DNA of 64,000 nucleotides, from contig NZ_CP017675.1 of assembly GCF_001870225.1 (NCBI RefSeq), positions 637,270 to 701,269 of the forward strand, given 5' to 3'. The stretch comes from Gloeomargarita lithophora Alchichica-D10 (GTDB taxonomy: Bacteria; Cyanobacteriota; Cyanobacteriia; Gloeomargaritales; Gloeomargaritaceae). Position numbers and translations under genes: made by a program. The notes beneath the pieces are model-generated. The model saw only the letters and a program-made list of their open reading frames with translations. It had not been told where the DNA came from and made no database searches. Of the stretch, positions 53,888-63,748 are shown in pieces. How positions within the stretch are numbered: position 1 is the stretch's first letter; each line of letters opens with the position of its first letter.

Positions 53888-56168
53888 CATCTCCATCCAA
53901 CACTGCTTGGGATTTGTGCCGGTCTAACTGAAATACCATCACCCCCAGGGGCGGCAAACACAAATCCAAGGAACAGGAACGCCCGTGATAGCCCCATTCA
54001 TCCGTCCATTTACCCCCCAAATTGCCCATATTAGAACCGCCAAATTCCCGGGCATCGCTGTTAAACAATTCCCGATAAAAGCCCGGTTCCGGCACCCCAA
54101 TCCGGTAATGGGCATGGGGTTGGGGCGTGAAATTGCACACCACGATTAAATAATTGCTCCGGTCTTTGTCATAGCGAATATAAGAAACCACGCTATGCCG
54201 ATTGTCCGCACAGTCAATCCACTCAAACCCATCCAACGTAAAATCCTGGGTATAAAGTGCCGGTTCCTGTCGGTATAAATGGATTAAATTGGCGACATAT
54301 TGCTTCAGGGTTTGATGGCGTTCATACTGGAGCAAATGCCATTCCAAATCCCCCCACACATTCCATTCCTGCCACTGACCAAACTCCATTCCCATGAATA
54401 GGGTTTTCTTGCCGGGATGGGTGAACATATAGGCCAGCAATGCCCGCATATTGGCAAACTTTTGCCATTCATCCCCCGGCATTTTGGACATCAAACTGGC
54501 CTTGCCATGCACCACCTCATCGTGGGACAACGCCAGCATAAAATTCTCGCTAAAAGCGTACCAAATCCCAAAGGTGATATTATTCTGGTGAAACTGGCGA
54601 AACCAGGGATCCATGCGGAAATAATCCAGGGTATCGTGCATCCAACCCATGTTCCATTTCAGATTAAAACCCAAGCCTCCCACATAAGTCGGCCAGGACA
54701 CCATCGGCCAGGAAGTTGATTCCTCCGCAATGGATAAAACACCGGGGAAATAACTGAAAAGCACATGGTTTACCTGCCGCAAAAAATCCACCGCTTCGAT
54801 ATGTTCCCGCCCCCCGTGTTGATTGGTGATCCATTCCCCATCCGGGCGGCAATAGTCCAAATAAATCATCGAAGCCACCGCATCCACGCGAATCCCATCA
54901 ATGTGGTATTTATCAAACCAAAATAGGGCATTGGCAACCAGAAAATTCCGCACCTCCGGGCGACCATAATCAAACACCAACGTCCCCCATTCCTGGTGTT
55001 CCCCCTTGCGCGGGTCACTGTACTCGTAGAGATGGGAGCCATCAAAAAAAGCCAACCCATGCCCATCTTTGGGGAAATGCCCCGGCACCCAATCCACGAT
55101 CACCCCAAGGCCATTTTGATGACATTGATCCACAAAATACATAAAATCCTGGGGAGAGCCATAACGGGACGTGGCCGCATAATAACTCACCACCTGATAG
55201 CCCCAAGAACCATCAAAAGGATAGTCGGCAATCGGTAATAGTTCCACATGGGTAAAACCCATTTCTTTCACATAGGGAATTAATTCCTGCGCCAATTCCC
55301 GATACGTTAAATAACGGGCACCCGGATTCAATTCCGATACCGCTACCGGTTCCGTATGATCCGGTGTAGGTATCTCAAACGCCCGGTGCAACCAGGAACC
55401 CAAATGCACCTCATAAATGGCAATCGGTTGGGTCAACGCATCCGTATGCCGCCGCTGTTCCAACCAAGCCTGGTCGCCCCAGGTGTAGCCATCTAAATCG
55501 GTGACAATCGAAGCGGTTTTCGGGCGCACTTCTTGATAAAAACTCAAGGGGTCTGATTTCTCGTAAATATGTCCTTCCCAATTTTTGATTTCGTATTTGT
55601 AGGCCGTGCCCGCGGTCAATTCGGGGATAAACATTTCCCAAATCCCCGTGTGCCCTTTCCGCATCTGGTGCTGGCGCCCGTCCCAAGCGTTAAAATCCCC
55701 AATTACCGATACATTGCGCGCCTGGGGTGCCCACACCGCAAAATAAACCCCCGCCACCCCATCCACCTGGGTTAAATGACTGCCCAATTTTTCGTAGATG
55801 CGGTGGTGATTGCCTTCCCCAAATAAATGCAGGTCAAAATCGGTTAATTTAGGCGTTTTGAAACCGTAGGGGTCATAAAAAACCCGCTCCCGTTCCCCCT
55901 CCTTGACCCGCAGTTGATAATTGGGCAGTTCCGCCACCGGGATCAGGCATTCAAATAAATGGGGGTCTTGTTTGGGGGTCATGGCAAATTCCTGCCGCAG
56001 GGTGGGACAAACCACCCAAGCCGCCTGAGCCAGGGGTAAATACGCCCGGAGATGCCATTGGGTCTGCCCGTCCACGGTGACCGCATGGGGACCCAGGACG
56101 GCAAAGGGGTCGTGGTGTTGGTTGCGTACCAACAAATCCACCTGGTCTTGACTCAGAAGCATGGTCAT
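53880..56168 (-). CDS. glgB: 1,4-alpha-glucan branching enzyme GlgB
   Basis: 762 residues. An N-terminal CBM48 region ([40 protein letters not shown]) leads into the GH13 barrel: [36 protein letters not shown] (nucleophile Asp), [13 protein letters not shown] (acid Glu) and [15 protein letters not shown]. The enzyme makes alpha-1,6 branches in glycogen. Length is as in cyanobacterial GlgB. ATG 56168 (or 56162). It is divergent from the COP23-type gene. Confidence 0.97.
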   Translation of the reverse strand: MTMLLSQDQVDLLVRNQHHDPFAVLGPHAVTVDGQTQWHLRAYLPLAQAAWVVCPTLRQEFAMTPKQDPHLFECLIPVAELPNYQLRVKEGERERVFYDPYGFKTPKLTDFDLHLFGEGNHHRIYEKLGSHLTQVDGVAGVYFAVWAPQARNVSVIGDFNAWDGRQHQMRKGHTGIWEMFIPELTAGTAYKYEIKNWEGHIYEKSDPLSFYQEVRPKTASIVTDLDGYTWGDQAWLEQRRHTDALTQPIAIYEVHLGSWLHRAFEIPTPDHTEPVAVSELNPGARYLTYRELAQELIPYVKEMGFTHVELLPIADYPFDGSWGYQVVSYYAATSRYGSPQDFMYFVDQCHQNGLGVIVDWVPGHFPKDGHGLAFFDGSHLYEYSDPRKGEHQEWGTLVFDYGRPEVRNFLVANALFWFDKYHIDGIRVDAVASMIYLDYCRPDGEWITNQHGGREHIEAVDFLRQVNHVLFSYFPGVLSIAEESTSWPMVSWPTYVGGLGFNLKWNMGWMHDTLDYFRMDPWFRQFHQNNITFGIWYAFSENFMLALSHDEVVHGKASLMSKMPGDEWQKFANMRALLAYMFTHPGKKTLFMGMEFGQWQEWNVWGDLEWHLLQYERHQTLKQYVANLIHLYRQEPALYTQDFTLDGFEWIDCADNRHSVVSYIRYDKDRSNYLIVVCNFTPQPHAHYRIGVPEPGFYRELFNSDAREFGGSNMGNLGGKWTDEWGYHGRSCSLDLCLPPLGVMVFQLDRHKSQAVLDGDDV

Positions 56169-56378
56169 GTAACGTTCACAGCCTCAAAATAAGGTCTAAA
56201 TCTGCAGAAACTTGGAAAATCCTACCAAATTCCACTTCCCCCAGAGTACCGGAACTGTTCCCCCGGTGATCCGTCAGGGGGGGTAACGGTGATCTTGACC
56301 TATCAGCGTTGGGGAATCCTACTCTTACAATAGGGTCAACAGTGCCAGCTATTTTTTCAACCTTCAGGAGGTTGTTTT
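56169..56378. promoter_or_regulatory. Divergent region between glgB and the COP23-like gene
   Basis: 210 bases without a gene. For the plus-strand gene there is a TACAAT (56326-56331) that could be a -10 box and AGGAGG just before ATG 56379. No matching -35 at the right spacing was found. Confidence 0.45.
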
Positions 56379-56903
56379 ATGTTCAGTGCCAAAAAATTGC
56401 TCCAGGGCGGATTGGTCGGCCTGGGGGCGATGCTGGGGATATTGAGCTTCATGCCCCACGCCACCGCCAACCCCCAAAAACTCAGTTTTTACTGCGGCAC
56501 CAGCCAAGGCTCCCCCGCCACCTTAGCCAAATCCGGTAGCCGGGTGGTGCCAATTATCCGCTGGAGTTCCGATGCCTTTAGCGACAGTGGCTACTCCGCC
56601 ACACGCCGGTGCCAGGAAGTCTCCAAACGCTTCCAAACCTACTACAACGACGGGAGCCTCAGTTTCATCACCACCGGACGGATGAACGGTCAAAACGTGG
56701 TTTGTGTCGCCCGGAGCAATGGCGGTCCCTGCGCTGGGTTATTATTCACCCTCAAACCTGGCTCCAATCCCACCCAGGCCATTAACCAATTGTTCAATAT
56801 CCGCACCCGCGCCTCCGGGCCGATCAACGAAACCACCGCCCGCCCCTACATTGACTTCGGGGAATTTATCACCAGCGAAGACACCCCCGAACCCACCCCC
56901 TAA
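56379..56903 (+). CDS. COP23-domain exported protein
   Basis: 174 residues with a signal peptide (LLQGGLVGLGAMLGILSFMP, cut after ATA). The mature part (KLSFYCGTSQGSPATLAKSG, PIIRWSSDAFSDSGYSATRR, CQEVSKRFQTYYNDGSLSFI) is the COP23 domain, four Cys probably as two disulphides, named after the circadian-oscillating 23 kDa protein of Crocosphaera. Function unknown; exported. AGGAGG precedes the ATG. The protease gene follows three bases after its stop. Confidence 0.9.
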   Translation: MFSAKKLLQGGLVGLGAMLGILSFMPHATANPQKLSFYCGTSQGSPATLAKSGSRVVPIIRWSSDAFSDSGYSATRRCQEVSKRFQTYYNDGSLSFITTGRMNGQNVVCVARSNGGPCAGLLFTLKPGSNPTQAINQLFNIRTRASGPINETTARPYIDFGEFITSEDTPEPTP

Positions 56904-56906
56904 CCC

Positions 56907-57746
56907 TTGAAACCTCGGATCATCTGGCCCTGGGTACTGGGGCTGGGACTGCTGGTAGGCTTTGGCCTCTGGGAATGGCAGAAGGCTCGCCCCGCCCGCC
57001 AGGGGTTGCCCCAGTTATCGGAACCGCTCCTCACCCGGCTGGCGCACAGCATCACCGTCAAGGTGCTGGTGGGACAAAACTGGGGTTCGGGGGTACTGGT
57101 GGCTCGCCAAGGGCAAACCTACACCCTGGTCACCAATCAACACGTCCTGGAGGGGGATAGCCGCACTACCGCTTATCAAATCCGTACCCCCGATGGCCGC
57201 CTCCACCCGGCGAAATCTTTACCCCTGGGTCATCCTAACGGGGATGATGTGGCCGCCTTAGAATTCACCAGCGACCGAAATTACCCCCTGGCGTGCGCCC
57301 AGCCCCATTTGCCGCCGGTGGGTGCAGCGGTTTTTGCGGCGGGATTTCCCTTTCCGACAGAAGGGCAGACAGACCTTGGCTTGGTGTTTACCACTGGGCA
57401 GGTGGGCTTAATTTTACCCAAATCCCTGGAGGGGGGCTATCGCCTGGGCTACACCAACAACGTGGAAAAAGGCATGAGTGGCGGGCCGGTATTGAATGGC
57501 TACGGACGCTTGGTAGCCTTGAATGGCGTACACAAAAACCCCCTGTGGGGCGACCCCTACCGCTATGCCAGCGGCGGCACCCCTGCCCCAGAATTGCGCG
57601 CCCAATTGGCGGATTACAGTTGGGGCATCCCCATGACCCAAGTCTGGCAGGGATTAAAGGTGACCGCCCCCCCCTGTGAACCCGCTGCCTCACCGGGGAG
57701 CAAAGTTACCCAAGACATAATTTTATCGCCCCCCCGTTCACGGTAA
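56907..57746 (+). CDS. Membrane-anchored trypsin-like serine protease
   Basis: 279 residues from TTG 56907. One N-terminal membrane segment (PWVLGLGLLVGFGLWEW) is followed by a trypsin-fold domain with the catalytic His in VTNQHVLEG, Asp in NGDDVAALEF and Ser in EKGMSGGPVL. No PDZ domain, so it is not a full HtrA. COP23-type protein genes are often found beside such proteases in cyanobacteria, and here the two are three bases apart. Substrate unknown. Confidence 0.85.
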   Translation: MKPRIIWPWVLGLGLLVGFGLWEWQKARPARQGLPQLSEPLLTRLAHSITVKVLVGQNWGSGVLVARQGQTYTLVTNQHVLEGDSRTTAYQIRTPDGRLHPAKSLPLGHPNGDDVAALEFTSDRNYPLACAQPHLPPVGAAVFAAGFPFPTEGQTDLGLVFTTGQVGLILPKSLEGGYRLGYTNNVEKGMSGGPVLNGYGRLVALNGVHKNPLWGDPYRYASGGTPAPELRAQLADYSWGIPMTQVWQGLKVTAPPCEPAASPGSKVTQDIILSPPRSR

Positions 57747-57784
57747 AATAAGATGCTATGTCTGTTGTGTTGTTGAGGTTGGTT

Positions 57785-58636
57785 ATGGGCTATCGTGCAT
57801 TACTGGCTGTATTGCTCATGTGCTGTCTAACTCTGGTGACTGCCTGTGCCCCAGCCGTGGGCACCACCGGGGAAGGCTTGACCTACGATCAAATCAAAAG
57901 TTTATCCTACGAACAGGTTAAGGGAACGGGTTTAGCGAACAAATGTCCCCAGTTGAGTGATTTCGCCCGCGGGTCGTTGAGCCTGACCCCGAATCAGCCC
58001 TATCAGATTACCGATTTCTGTTTGGAACCCACCAGTTATTTTGTCAAGGAAGAACCCGTCAATAAGCGGCAAACCGCCAACTTTGTCCCCACCAAATTGC
58101 TCACCCGGGCGACCTCTTCCCTGGATGCGATTACGGGGGATTTGCAGGTGGCCAGCGATGGGGTGCTGACCCTGAAGGAACAAGATGGCATTGACTTTCA
58201 GGTGATTACCGTGCAACTGCCGGGGGGGGAGCGGGTGCCCTTCTTTTTTACCATCAAAGAACTGGTGGCGAAAACCCAACCCGGTCCAACGGCGATCAAC
58301 ACCTCAACGGATTTTTCGGGAGCTTTCCAAGTCCCGTCCTATCGCTCGGCTCTGTTTCTTGACCCCAAGGGACGGGGGGTAGCCACAGGCTATGACAATG
58401 CGGTGGCTTTGCCTGGCCAAGCGGACGATGCCCGGTTGGGGGGTGCCAATGTGAAAACCATTGACATCGGAGAAGGTCATGTATCCCTGAACGTGGCTCA
58501 GGTGGACGGCAGTACCGGGGAAATTGCTGGCACCTTCGAGAGCGAGCAACCCTCGGATACGGATTTGGGTGCCCGGGAACCCCTGGATGTGAAAATTCGG
58601 GGGATTTTTTACGCCCGGGTACGCCCCGCCGTTTAG
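57785..58636 (+). CDS. psbO: Photosystem II manganese-stabilising protein PsbO
   Basis: 283 residues from ATG 57785 with GAGG upstream (57758 is an alternative). A signal region ending LTLVTACAP resembles a lipobox. The mature part has GLTYDQIKSLSYEQVKGTGL, CPQLSDFARGSLSLTPNQPY, YFVKEEPVNKRQTANFVPTK and a C-terminal beta-barrel (GRGVATGYDNAVALPGQADD). It covers the Mn4CaO5 cluster on the lumen side. Two Cys (NKCPQ and DFCLEP) form the conserved disulphide. Monocistronic. Confidence 0.97.
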   Translation: MGYRALLAVLLMCCLTLVTACAPAVGTTGEGLTYDQIKSLSYEQVKGTGLANKCPQLSDFARGSLSLTPNQPYQITDFCLEPTSYFVKEEPVNKRQTANFVPTKLLTRATSSLDAITGDLQVASDGVLTLKEQDGIDFQVITVQLPGGERVPFFFTIKELVAKTQPGPTAINTSTDFSGAFQVPSYRSALFLDPKGRGVATGYDNAVALPGQADDARLGGANVKTIDIGEGHVSLNVAQVDGSTGEIAGTFESEQPSDTDLGAREPLDVKIRGIFYARVRPAV

Positions 58637-58750
58637 CCGCTTTACCCGTGTCTGCGCCCCCTTTTCGGTAAGAATACGGTTGCAAACTGGGGAGGGGGCT
58701 TGTTAATTTAGTGAATGGGCACGATTCCTGTTCCATCCTCCCCATGACCT

Positions 58751-59557
58751 ATGCCTCTTGCTATCGGTACGCCATCGGAACAAGATAGTTCGGCCACGGA
58801 TGACCTCAAGGGGCAATCCTTGGCCTGGTTAAAGTCTTATCGAGCTACGGGTGATATTCGGCTTCGGAATCGTTTGGTACAGGCCAATATGGGCTTGGTA
58901 CGTCAGGAGGCTTATCGCTGTCAGCATTGGTGTCGGGAACCCCTGGAAGATTTGATGCAGGTGGGGGTTTTGGGTTTAATTCAGGCCATCGAACGCTTTA
59001 ATGTGGAGCGGGGGGTGGCCTTGAGCAGTTTTGCCCTGCCCTACGTGCGGGGGGCGATTCAACATTACCTGCGGGATCAAAGTCCGGCTTTACGCTTACC
59101 CCGGCGCTGGTTGGAGTTACAACAGCGGGCGACCCAGGTGGTGGGGCAGTGGCGGCAAACCCAGGGGCGAGAACCCACGGCGGCGGAATTGACGGAGCGG
59201 TTAGGGATTTCGTTGCCGGAGTGGCAGGAAGCCCAGATGGCTTGGCAAAACCAATCCCTGGTGAGTTTGGATATGTGCATCGGGGATGAGGAGGGTCGTC
59301 CCCTTTCCCTGGGGGAGCAGATGTGCGACCCGGAGTACCGCAGTTTTCAGTTGGCACAGGAAGACCGTCTGCGCCTGGAGCAGTCTTTGGTGCATTTGGA
59401 AAGCCGCACGCGGGAAATTTTAGAGTTTGTCTTCTTCCATGAATTTACCCAAAAAGAAGCGGCGGACTACCTAAAAGTCAGCGTGGTGACGGTTTCACGG
59501 CACATGAAAAAGGGCTTGAAACGGCTCCAGGAATTGTTAAAAGACCAGGGTGACTGA
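58751..59557 (+). CDS. sigF: RNA polymerase sigma factor, SigF type (group 3)
   Basis: 268 residues. Region 2 (RLRNRLVQANMGLVRQEAYR, LEDLMQVGVLGLIQAIERFN, SSFALPYVRGAIQHYLRDQS), region 3 (ELQQRATQVVGQWRQTQGRE, TAAELTERLGISLPEW) and region 4 (EFVFFHEFTQKEAADYLKVS, VTVSRHMKKGLKRLQELL) in order. There is no region 1 extension, so it is an alternative sigma of the SigF group, linked in cyanobacteria with motility and pili. Overlaps the ROK gene by eight bases. Confidence 0.92.
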   Translation: MPLAIGTPSEQDSSATDDLKGQSLAWLKSYRATGDIRLRNRLVQANMGLVRQEAYRCQHWCREPLEDLMQVGVLGLIQAIERFNVERGVALSSFALPYVRGAIQHYLRDQSPALRLPRRWLELQQRATQVVGQWRQTQGREPTAAELTERLGISLPEWQEAQMAWQNQSLVSLDMCIGDEEGRPLSLGEQMCDPEYRSFQLAQEDRLRLEQSLVHLESRTREILEFVFFHEFTQKEAADYLKVSVVTVSRHMKKGLKRLQELLKDQGD

Positions 59558-60491
59558 CCCCTGGGCATTGGCGGTGGATTTGGGGGGAACCCACCTGCGG
59601 GTGGCGGTGGTGACTCCCCAGGGAGAACGGCTTTACCAGGAACAACAAGCAACCCCCCGCACCCGCCAGGACATTTTGACGCAGATGTGGGTCATGCTCC
59701 GGCAGGGACAGGAGTGGGCGACCCAGCGGGGGGGCAGATTGGGGGGGATCGGCATCAGCACCGGCGGGCGGGTGGATTTTGGGCGGGGGGAAGTGGTGGA
59801 TGCCACCGCCCTACTACCGGATTGGCGCAGGGTGCCCCTGCGGGATTTGACGGTGGCACACCTGGGGCTAAGCACCTGGGTGGAGAATGACGGGAATTGC
59901 GCCGCCCTAGGGGAATTGTGGTTTGGGGCGGGGCAGGACTGTGATCATTTCCTGAGTGTGGTGGTGGGGACGGGCATCGGCGGCGGCGTGATCCTCAATC
60001 GCCAAGTCCTGCGGGGTGCCGGTTCCGCCGCTGGGGAATTGGGGCACATCAGCGTAGATTACCAAGGGCCGATGTGCAACTGCGGCAACTGGGGCTGTGT
60101 GGAACTGTTTGCCTCCGGGTCGGGGTTGGCCAATTTGGCGCAAACCCTGTGGGAAGCGGGTTTATTACAATTTACCCATAAAATTATTACATCTGCCCAG
60201 GAAATTACCGCCCAGGATGTGGGTGAGGCGGCACAGTTAGGCAATCCCGTGGCTCAGGATTTGATTCGCCGGGCGGGACGAATTTTGGGCACCGCCTTGA
60301 CCAGTTTGCTCCATACCTTTAACCCGGAGCGGGTCATCGTGGGCGGGCCGGTGTTGGACTTGGGGGAGAACTACTGGCAACCCTTGGTCGCTACCGTGGC
60401 TGAGCGGGCGATGGTGCAGGCTCCCCTGGTGCGTTCGCCGTTGCGGGATGCGGGCTTACTCGGTGCCGCTACCTTGGTCTGGCAGGGGTAA
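59550..60491 (+). CDS. ROK-family sugar kinase (glucokinase-like)
   Basis: 313 residues from GTG 59550. LAVDLGGTHLRVAVV is the phosphate-1 loop; VENDGNCAALGELWFGAG has the catalytic Asp; GELGHISVDYQGP-MCNCGNWGCVE is the ROK zinc-binding signature. LGTALTSLLHTFNPERVIVG closes the fold. Glucose is the likely substrate (glucokinase), though related ROK kinases act on other hexoses. It overlaps sigF by eight bases, an unusual pairing. Confidence 0.9.
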   Translation: MTDPWALAVDLGGTHLRVAVVTPQGERLYQEQQATPRTRQDILTQMWVMLRQGQEWATQRGGRLGGIGISTGGRVDFGRGEVVDATALLPDWRRVPLRDLTVAHLGLSTWVENDGNCAALGELWFGAGQDCDHFLSVVVGTGIGGGVILNRQVLRGAGSAAGELGHISVDYQGPMCNCGNWGCVELFASGSGLANLAQTLWEAGLLQFTHKIITSAQEITAQDVGEAAQLGNPVAQDLIRRAGRILGTALTSLLHTFNPERVIVGGPVLDLGENYWQPLVATVAERAMVQAPLVRSPLRDAGLLGAATLVWQG

Positions 60492-60502
60492 CCTAAAAGA
60501 AA

Positions 60503-60523
60503 GCTGCACCGGAGGGATGCAGC
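60503..60523 (+). terminator. Possible terminator after the ROK kinase gene
   Basis: GCTGCA (60503-60508) can pair with TGCAGC (60518-60523), nine-base loop, 11 bases after the stop. Short stem and no T-run, so weak. Confidence 0.35.
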
Positions 60524-60543
60524 CCACAGATACGGTTTGAGCC

Positions 60544-60723
60544 TTAGGCTTCGTTGAATGCTTCTAAATCGTCCGGGTCAACAAAGTGGCAAATGGCATC
60601 ATCAATACAAATCACCGCCCAGCCAGCGGGATTGATATTCACCAGGGTATAGGGGGCTTCATCAATGAAAAAACCCTTGTGGTTGCGGGTGCCGGGTTTG
60701 ACTTGCACAGATTTTCCTTGCAT
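60544..60723 (-). CDS. Small conserved-looking protein (59 residues)
   Basis: 59 residues from ATG 60723, preceded by GGAGGT; the longer frame upstream is out of context. Sequence: QGKSVQVKPGTRNHKGFFID, then EAPYTLVNINPAGWAVICID and HFVDPDDLEAFNEA. It looks like a small beta-barrel (SH3-like) with an acidic end. No family recognised. It converges on the ROK gene. Confidence 0.6.
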   Translation of the reverse strand: MQGKSVQVKPGTRNHKGFFIDEAPYTLVNINPAGWAVICIDDAICHFVDPDDLEAFNEA

Positions 60724-60968
60724 GATGTACCTCCAGGGGATGGAAACAAGTGGGTTGAATGTGAAATTCAGGTTAGCACTGCCACCCAAAGGCGGGGAAT
60801 AAAGTTTTTCAAAAAAATCTAACGGATTATTGCGACTACTCCTCCGGTTGTAACGAGATTGCAAGTAATACATGATTTTTCCTGCATTTATACCTAGAAT
60901 TGGGGCAAACCATCCCCGCAAGCCTCGAATTTCCCCTGATTTTCTGTTATATTTTTTAATAAATACTC
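60724..60968. other. Intergenic stretch without gene
   Basis: 245 bases between the 59-residue gene start and the aldehyde dehydrogenase end. AT-rich relative to the neighbours. It should hold the promoter of the small gene; I see no RNA gene or repeat in it. Confidence 0.4.
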
Positions 60969-62351
60969 TCAGGATTCCTTCACCCAGAGGGTCTTGATAT
61001 TGACAAATTCCAGCAGACCCCATTCCCCCAATTCCCGCCCGTAGCCGGATTGTTTGGTGCCGCCGAAGGGGAGGCGGGGGTCGGAGCGTACCATGCCGTT
61101 GATAAAGACCGACCCGGCTTCTAGTCCCATCAGCAGTTGGGTTTGCTCCTGGGGGTCACGGGTCCAGGCGCTGGCACCCAAACCGAAGGGGCTGTCGTTG
61201 GCAGTGGCGATGGCGGTTTCCAGGTCGGGAACCACATAAACGAGGGCAACGGGGCCAAAAAATTCGATATGGCGGGCACTGGGGGGCAGGTGGGTGAGCA
61301 GGGTGGCGGGGTAAAAGTTCCCGGTGCTGGGGGGTATCTGGCCGCCGCAGAGCCGTTGGGCACCCTGGCGTACCATCTCGGTCACCTGTTGATGCAGTTC
61401 GTCCCGCAGGGTGGGGGTGGCGAGGGGGCCAAGTTCGGTGGTGGGGTCGAGGGGGTTGCCCATGTTCAGGGCTTGGAACCGCTCGACTAGCCGGGGGATC
61501 AACGCCGGGGCGATGGCCTCATGCAGGATAAACCGTTTGGCGGCGATGCAGGACTGGCCGTTGTTTAACATCCGCGCCGCTACCGCCGTGGTCAAAGCCA
61601 TTTCCAGGTCAGCACTGGGCAAAATAATCAAGGGGTCGCTACCCCCCAATTCCAGCACGGTTTTTTTCAACGCCCGCCCGGCGGCTGAGGCCAAGGCTAT
61701 GCCCGCCGCTTCACTCCCCGTGAGCGTCGCCGCTCGGATGCGGGGGTCGGCCACCAAGGGGGCAACCCGGTGGGCTTCGATGAGCAGGGTCTGCATTACG
61801 CCGGGGGGAAACCCAGCCTGAGTAACCAATTGTTCAATGCCCAGGGCCGTTTGGGGCACATTGGAGGCGTGTTTAAGGAGCAGGGCATTACCCGCCATCA
61901 GCGCCGGTGCTAGACAACGAAATACCTGCCAAAAGGGGAAATTCCAGGGCATGACGGCCAAGATCACCCCCAAGGGCTCCCGGCGCACCCAGGTTTGCGC
62001 CACCGTACCATCCGGCAGGGAGTCCAAAGGCCCGGCCTGATCCTGCAAAAATTCTGCCCCCTGCTCGGCGTAATACCGACAGACCCAGGCGCATTTGTCA
62101 ACTTCCGCCAGGGCGGCCTGGATGGGTTTGCCCATCTCCAGGGTCATGGTGCGCGCCCAGGTGTCCCGTTGCTGAAGCAATTGTGCGGCCAAGCGGTTTA
62201 GCCCCGCCGCCCGCTGGGGCAAAGACCATTGGCGATAGGTGGCAAATGCTGTTGCCGCCAGGGAGAGTTTGGCTTCGAGTTCCCGATCGGTCAAAGGGGC
62301 AAAGGTTTGGAGAACGCTCCCGTCCCAGGGATTGATGCTGGCAATGGCCAT
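60969..62351 (-). CDS. Aldehyde dehydrogenase, probably succinate-semialdehyde dehydrogenase
   Basis: 460 residues. VMPWNFPFWQVFRCLAPALM (nucleotide pocket), TGSEAAGIALASAAGRALKK, VLELGGSDPLI (general-base Glu) and NNGQSCIAAKRF (catalytic Cys) are in standard order; PFGGTKQSGYGRELGEWGLL ends the protein. It groups by pattern with the short succinate-semialdehyde dehydrogenases (GabD/Sad) that complete the modified TCA cycle in cyanobacteria. The exact substrate is inferred. It starts 35 bases before the DUF92 gene's end. Confidence 0.88.
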   Translation of the reverse strand: MAIASINPWDGSVLQTFAPLTDRELEAKLSLAATAFATYRQWSLPQRAAGLNRLAAQLLQQRDTWARTMTLEMGKPIQAALAEVDKCAWVCRYYAEQGAEFLQDQAGPLDSLPDGTVAQTWVRREPLGVILAVMPWNFPFWQVFRCLAPALMAGNALLLKHASNVPQTALGIEQLVTQAGFPPGVMQTLLIEAHRVAPLVADPRIRAATLTGSEAAGIALASAAGRALKKTVLELGGSDPLIILPSADLEMALTTAVAARMLNNGQSCIAAKRFILHEAIAPALIPRLVERFQALNMGNPLDPTTELGPLATPTLRDELHQQVTEMVRQGAQRLCGGQIPPSTGNFYPATLLTHLPPSARHIEFFGPVALVYVVPDLETAIATANDSPFGLGASAWTRDPQEQTQLLMGLEAGSVFINGMVRSDPRLPFGGTKQSGYGRELGEWGLLEFVNIKTLWVKES

Positions 62352-62386
62352 AGCTCAGTCGTTAGCCCCATTGGTGATGGGTTTCA

Positions 62387-63175
62387 CTATATCAGAGTGC
62401 GGAAAACCCACGCCCCCGAACCACTCAAAACCGCCCCCACCAGGGTATTGATGCCATTGACCCATTCATTGGTCAGCCAAGGCCATTGACCCTGCCAAGT
62501 GGCTCCCACCCAGCTTTCCACCAGGTTCGCCAGAAAGGCCGCCCCCAAACAGATAGGAATTCCCATGACTGGTACCATGCCCACCCCCCAGCCCACCAGG
62601 GTTAGCACCAGCCCTCCCACCACTCCGGCGAGGGTACCTTCCAAACTGACCGCCCCTTCCGTACCGGGGGGAACCGGTTGCAGGGTGGTCAACAAAATCG
62701 GGCGGCGACCGTAGGCTTTGCCGATTTCGCTGGATACGGTGTCGCTGAGTTTGGCGGCGAAACTGCCCACAAAGGCCATCTGTAAAGCTAATGTCCAGCT
62801 ATTGTCCAGAAATGCCAGCCCCAGGGCGCACAGGGCACCCACGGCGGCGGAACCCCAGACATTTTCCGGCCCCCGTGCCCCGCCCCGTTTTTCGGCAATC
62901 CCTTGGGCGGCTTTGACCCGGTAACCGATTTTGGTCACCAGCGACCCCACCCCGAAGTACACCAGCACCACCAGATAACCCCGCCAGCCCAAGGTTCCCC
63001 AAAGAATCACCCCCAATAGCCAAGCGTGGACGGCACCCCAACGGGTCAATAAGGTAGGGGGCAGAACCAACAACGGGGCAATCAACACCGTATTCAACAG
63101 CACCGCCATGCCCCAGGGATAGGTGGCAACGGCCAGAAGAATTTCTGAAAATTCAGGGGATAAAGCCATACACAA
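62387..63175 (-). CDS. DUF92 (TIGR00297) membrane protein, phytyl-phosphate kinase-like
   Basis: 262 residues with six to seven hydrophobic segments. FVGSFAAKLSDTVSSEIGKA and GRRPILLTTLQPVPPGTEGA with VSLEGTLAGVVGGLVL are the DUF92 signatures. Plant VTE6 and cyanobacterial relatives of this family phosphorylate phytyl phosphate for tocopherol and phylloquinone synthesis. It is an integral membrane protein. Same strand as the aldehyde dehydrogenase. Confidence 0.85.
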   Translation of the reverse strand: MCMALSPEFSEILLAVATYPWGMAVLLNTVLIAPLLVLPPTLLTRWGAVHAWLLGVILWGTLGWRGYLVVLVYFGVGSLVTKIGYRVKAAQGIAEKRGGARGPENVWGSAAVGALCALGLAFLDNSWTLALQMAFVGSFAAKLSDTVSSEIGKAYGRRPILLTTLQPVPPGTEGAVSLEGTLAGVVGGLVLTLVGWGVGMVPVMGIPICLGAAFLANLVESWVGATWQGQWPWLTNEWVNGINTLVGAVLSGSGAWVFRTLI

Positions 63176-63199
63176 TCACCGGTTTAGGCCAAGAAAATT

Positions 63200-63655
63200 T
63201 TAATCTGGGAAAAAGGATTCATCTAGGATTTGGAGCCAATTATAGGGAAGAACTGCGGGGAAATCCCCATACTCTAAAGGTGTTTCCAGCACCGCCAGTT
63301 TAATTCCCGCTTGATAACCAAGCATTAGTGCTTCATTAACATAGGTTTTAAGACTGGGATTTTCCAGTAAAATTTGCTTGATTTCCGAGCGTTGTATATC
63401 TATGGTAACCCGCCAACTTTTGGTTCTCATTCCAGGTTGGTAATGCCATTTTAATAAATGCCCTAATAGTATGGCGAGACGGTTGCGTAATTCTTGCTTT
63501 TGCTGTTTTCCCCAGCTATCTATCTCTTCGACCAGGTTGGCAATATCTAATTCCTGAAACCGTCCCGCAATTAGCAACTGCCTTTGTTGTTGCGTCCAAG
63601 CATAAAAGTCCTGTTCATAAAGATGAAGTTCATTGGGTCGCAACGTGAGTCCCAT
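63200..63655 (-). CDS. DUF29-family protein
   Basis: 151 residues. LYEQDFYAWTQQQRQLLIAG, ELDIANLVEEIDSWGKQQKQ, LRNRLAILLGHLLKWHYQPG and SWRVTIDIQRSEIKQILLEN define DUF29, a helical cyanobacterial family of unknown function that is often found near toxin-antitoxin or other small mobile genes. ATG 63655. A single gene here, 24 bases after the DUF92 start. Confidence 0.88.
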   Translation of the reverse strand: MGLTLRPNELHLYEQDFYAWTQQQRQLLIAGRFQELDIANLVEEIDSWGKQQKQELRNRLAILLGHLLKWHYQPGMRTKSWRVTIDIQRSEIKQILLENPSLKTYVNEALMLGYQAGIKLAVLETPLEYGDFPAVLPYNWLQILDESFFPD

Positions 63656-63748
63656 ACCAGTATTTCCCTGAAATCAGTGCTTTAACTTTAGGATAGCTCT
63701 TTGCTATTTTATCCAATCGGTGAACAGATATTTGGAGAAAACATAACC

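Noticed and set aside
60724..61023. Longer version of the 59-residue protein, beginning at 61023
   Set aside because: It would overlap the aldehyde dehydrogenase gene, and the ATG at 60723 has a strong GGAGGT site.
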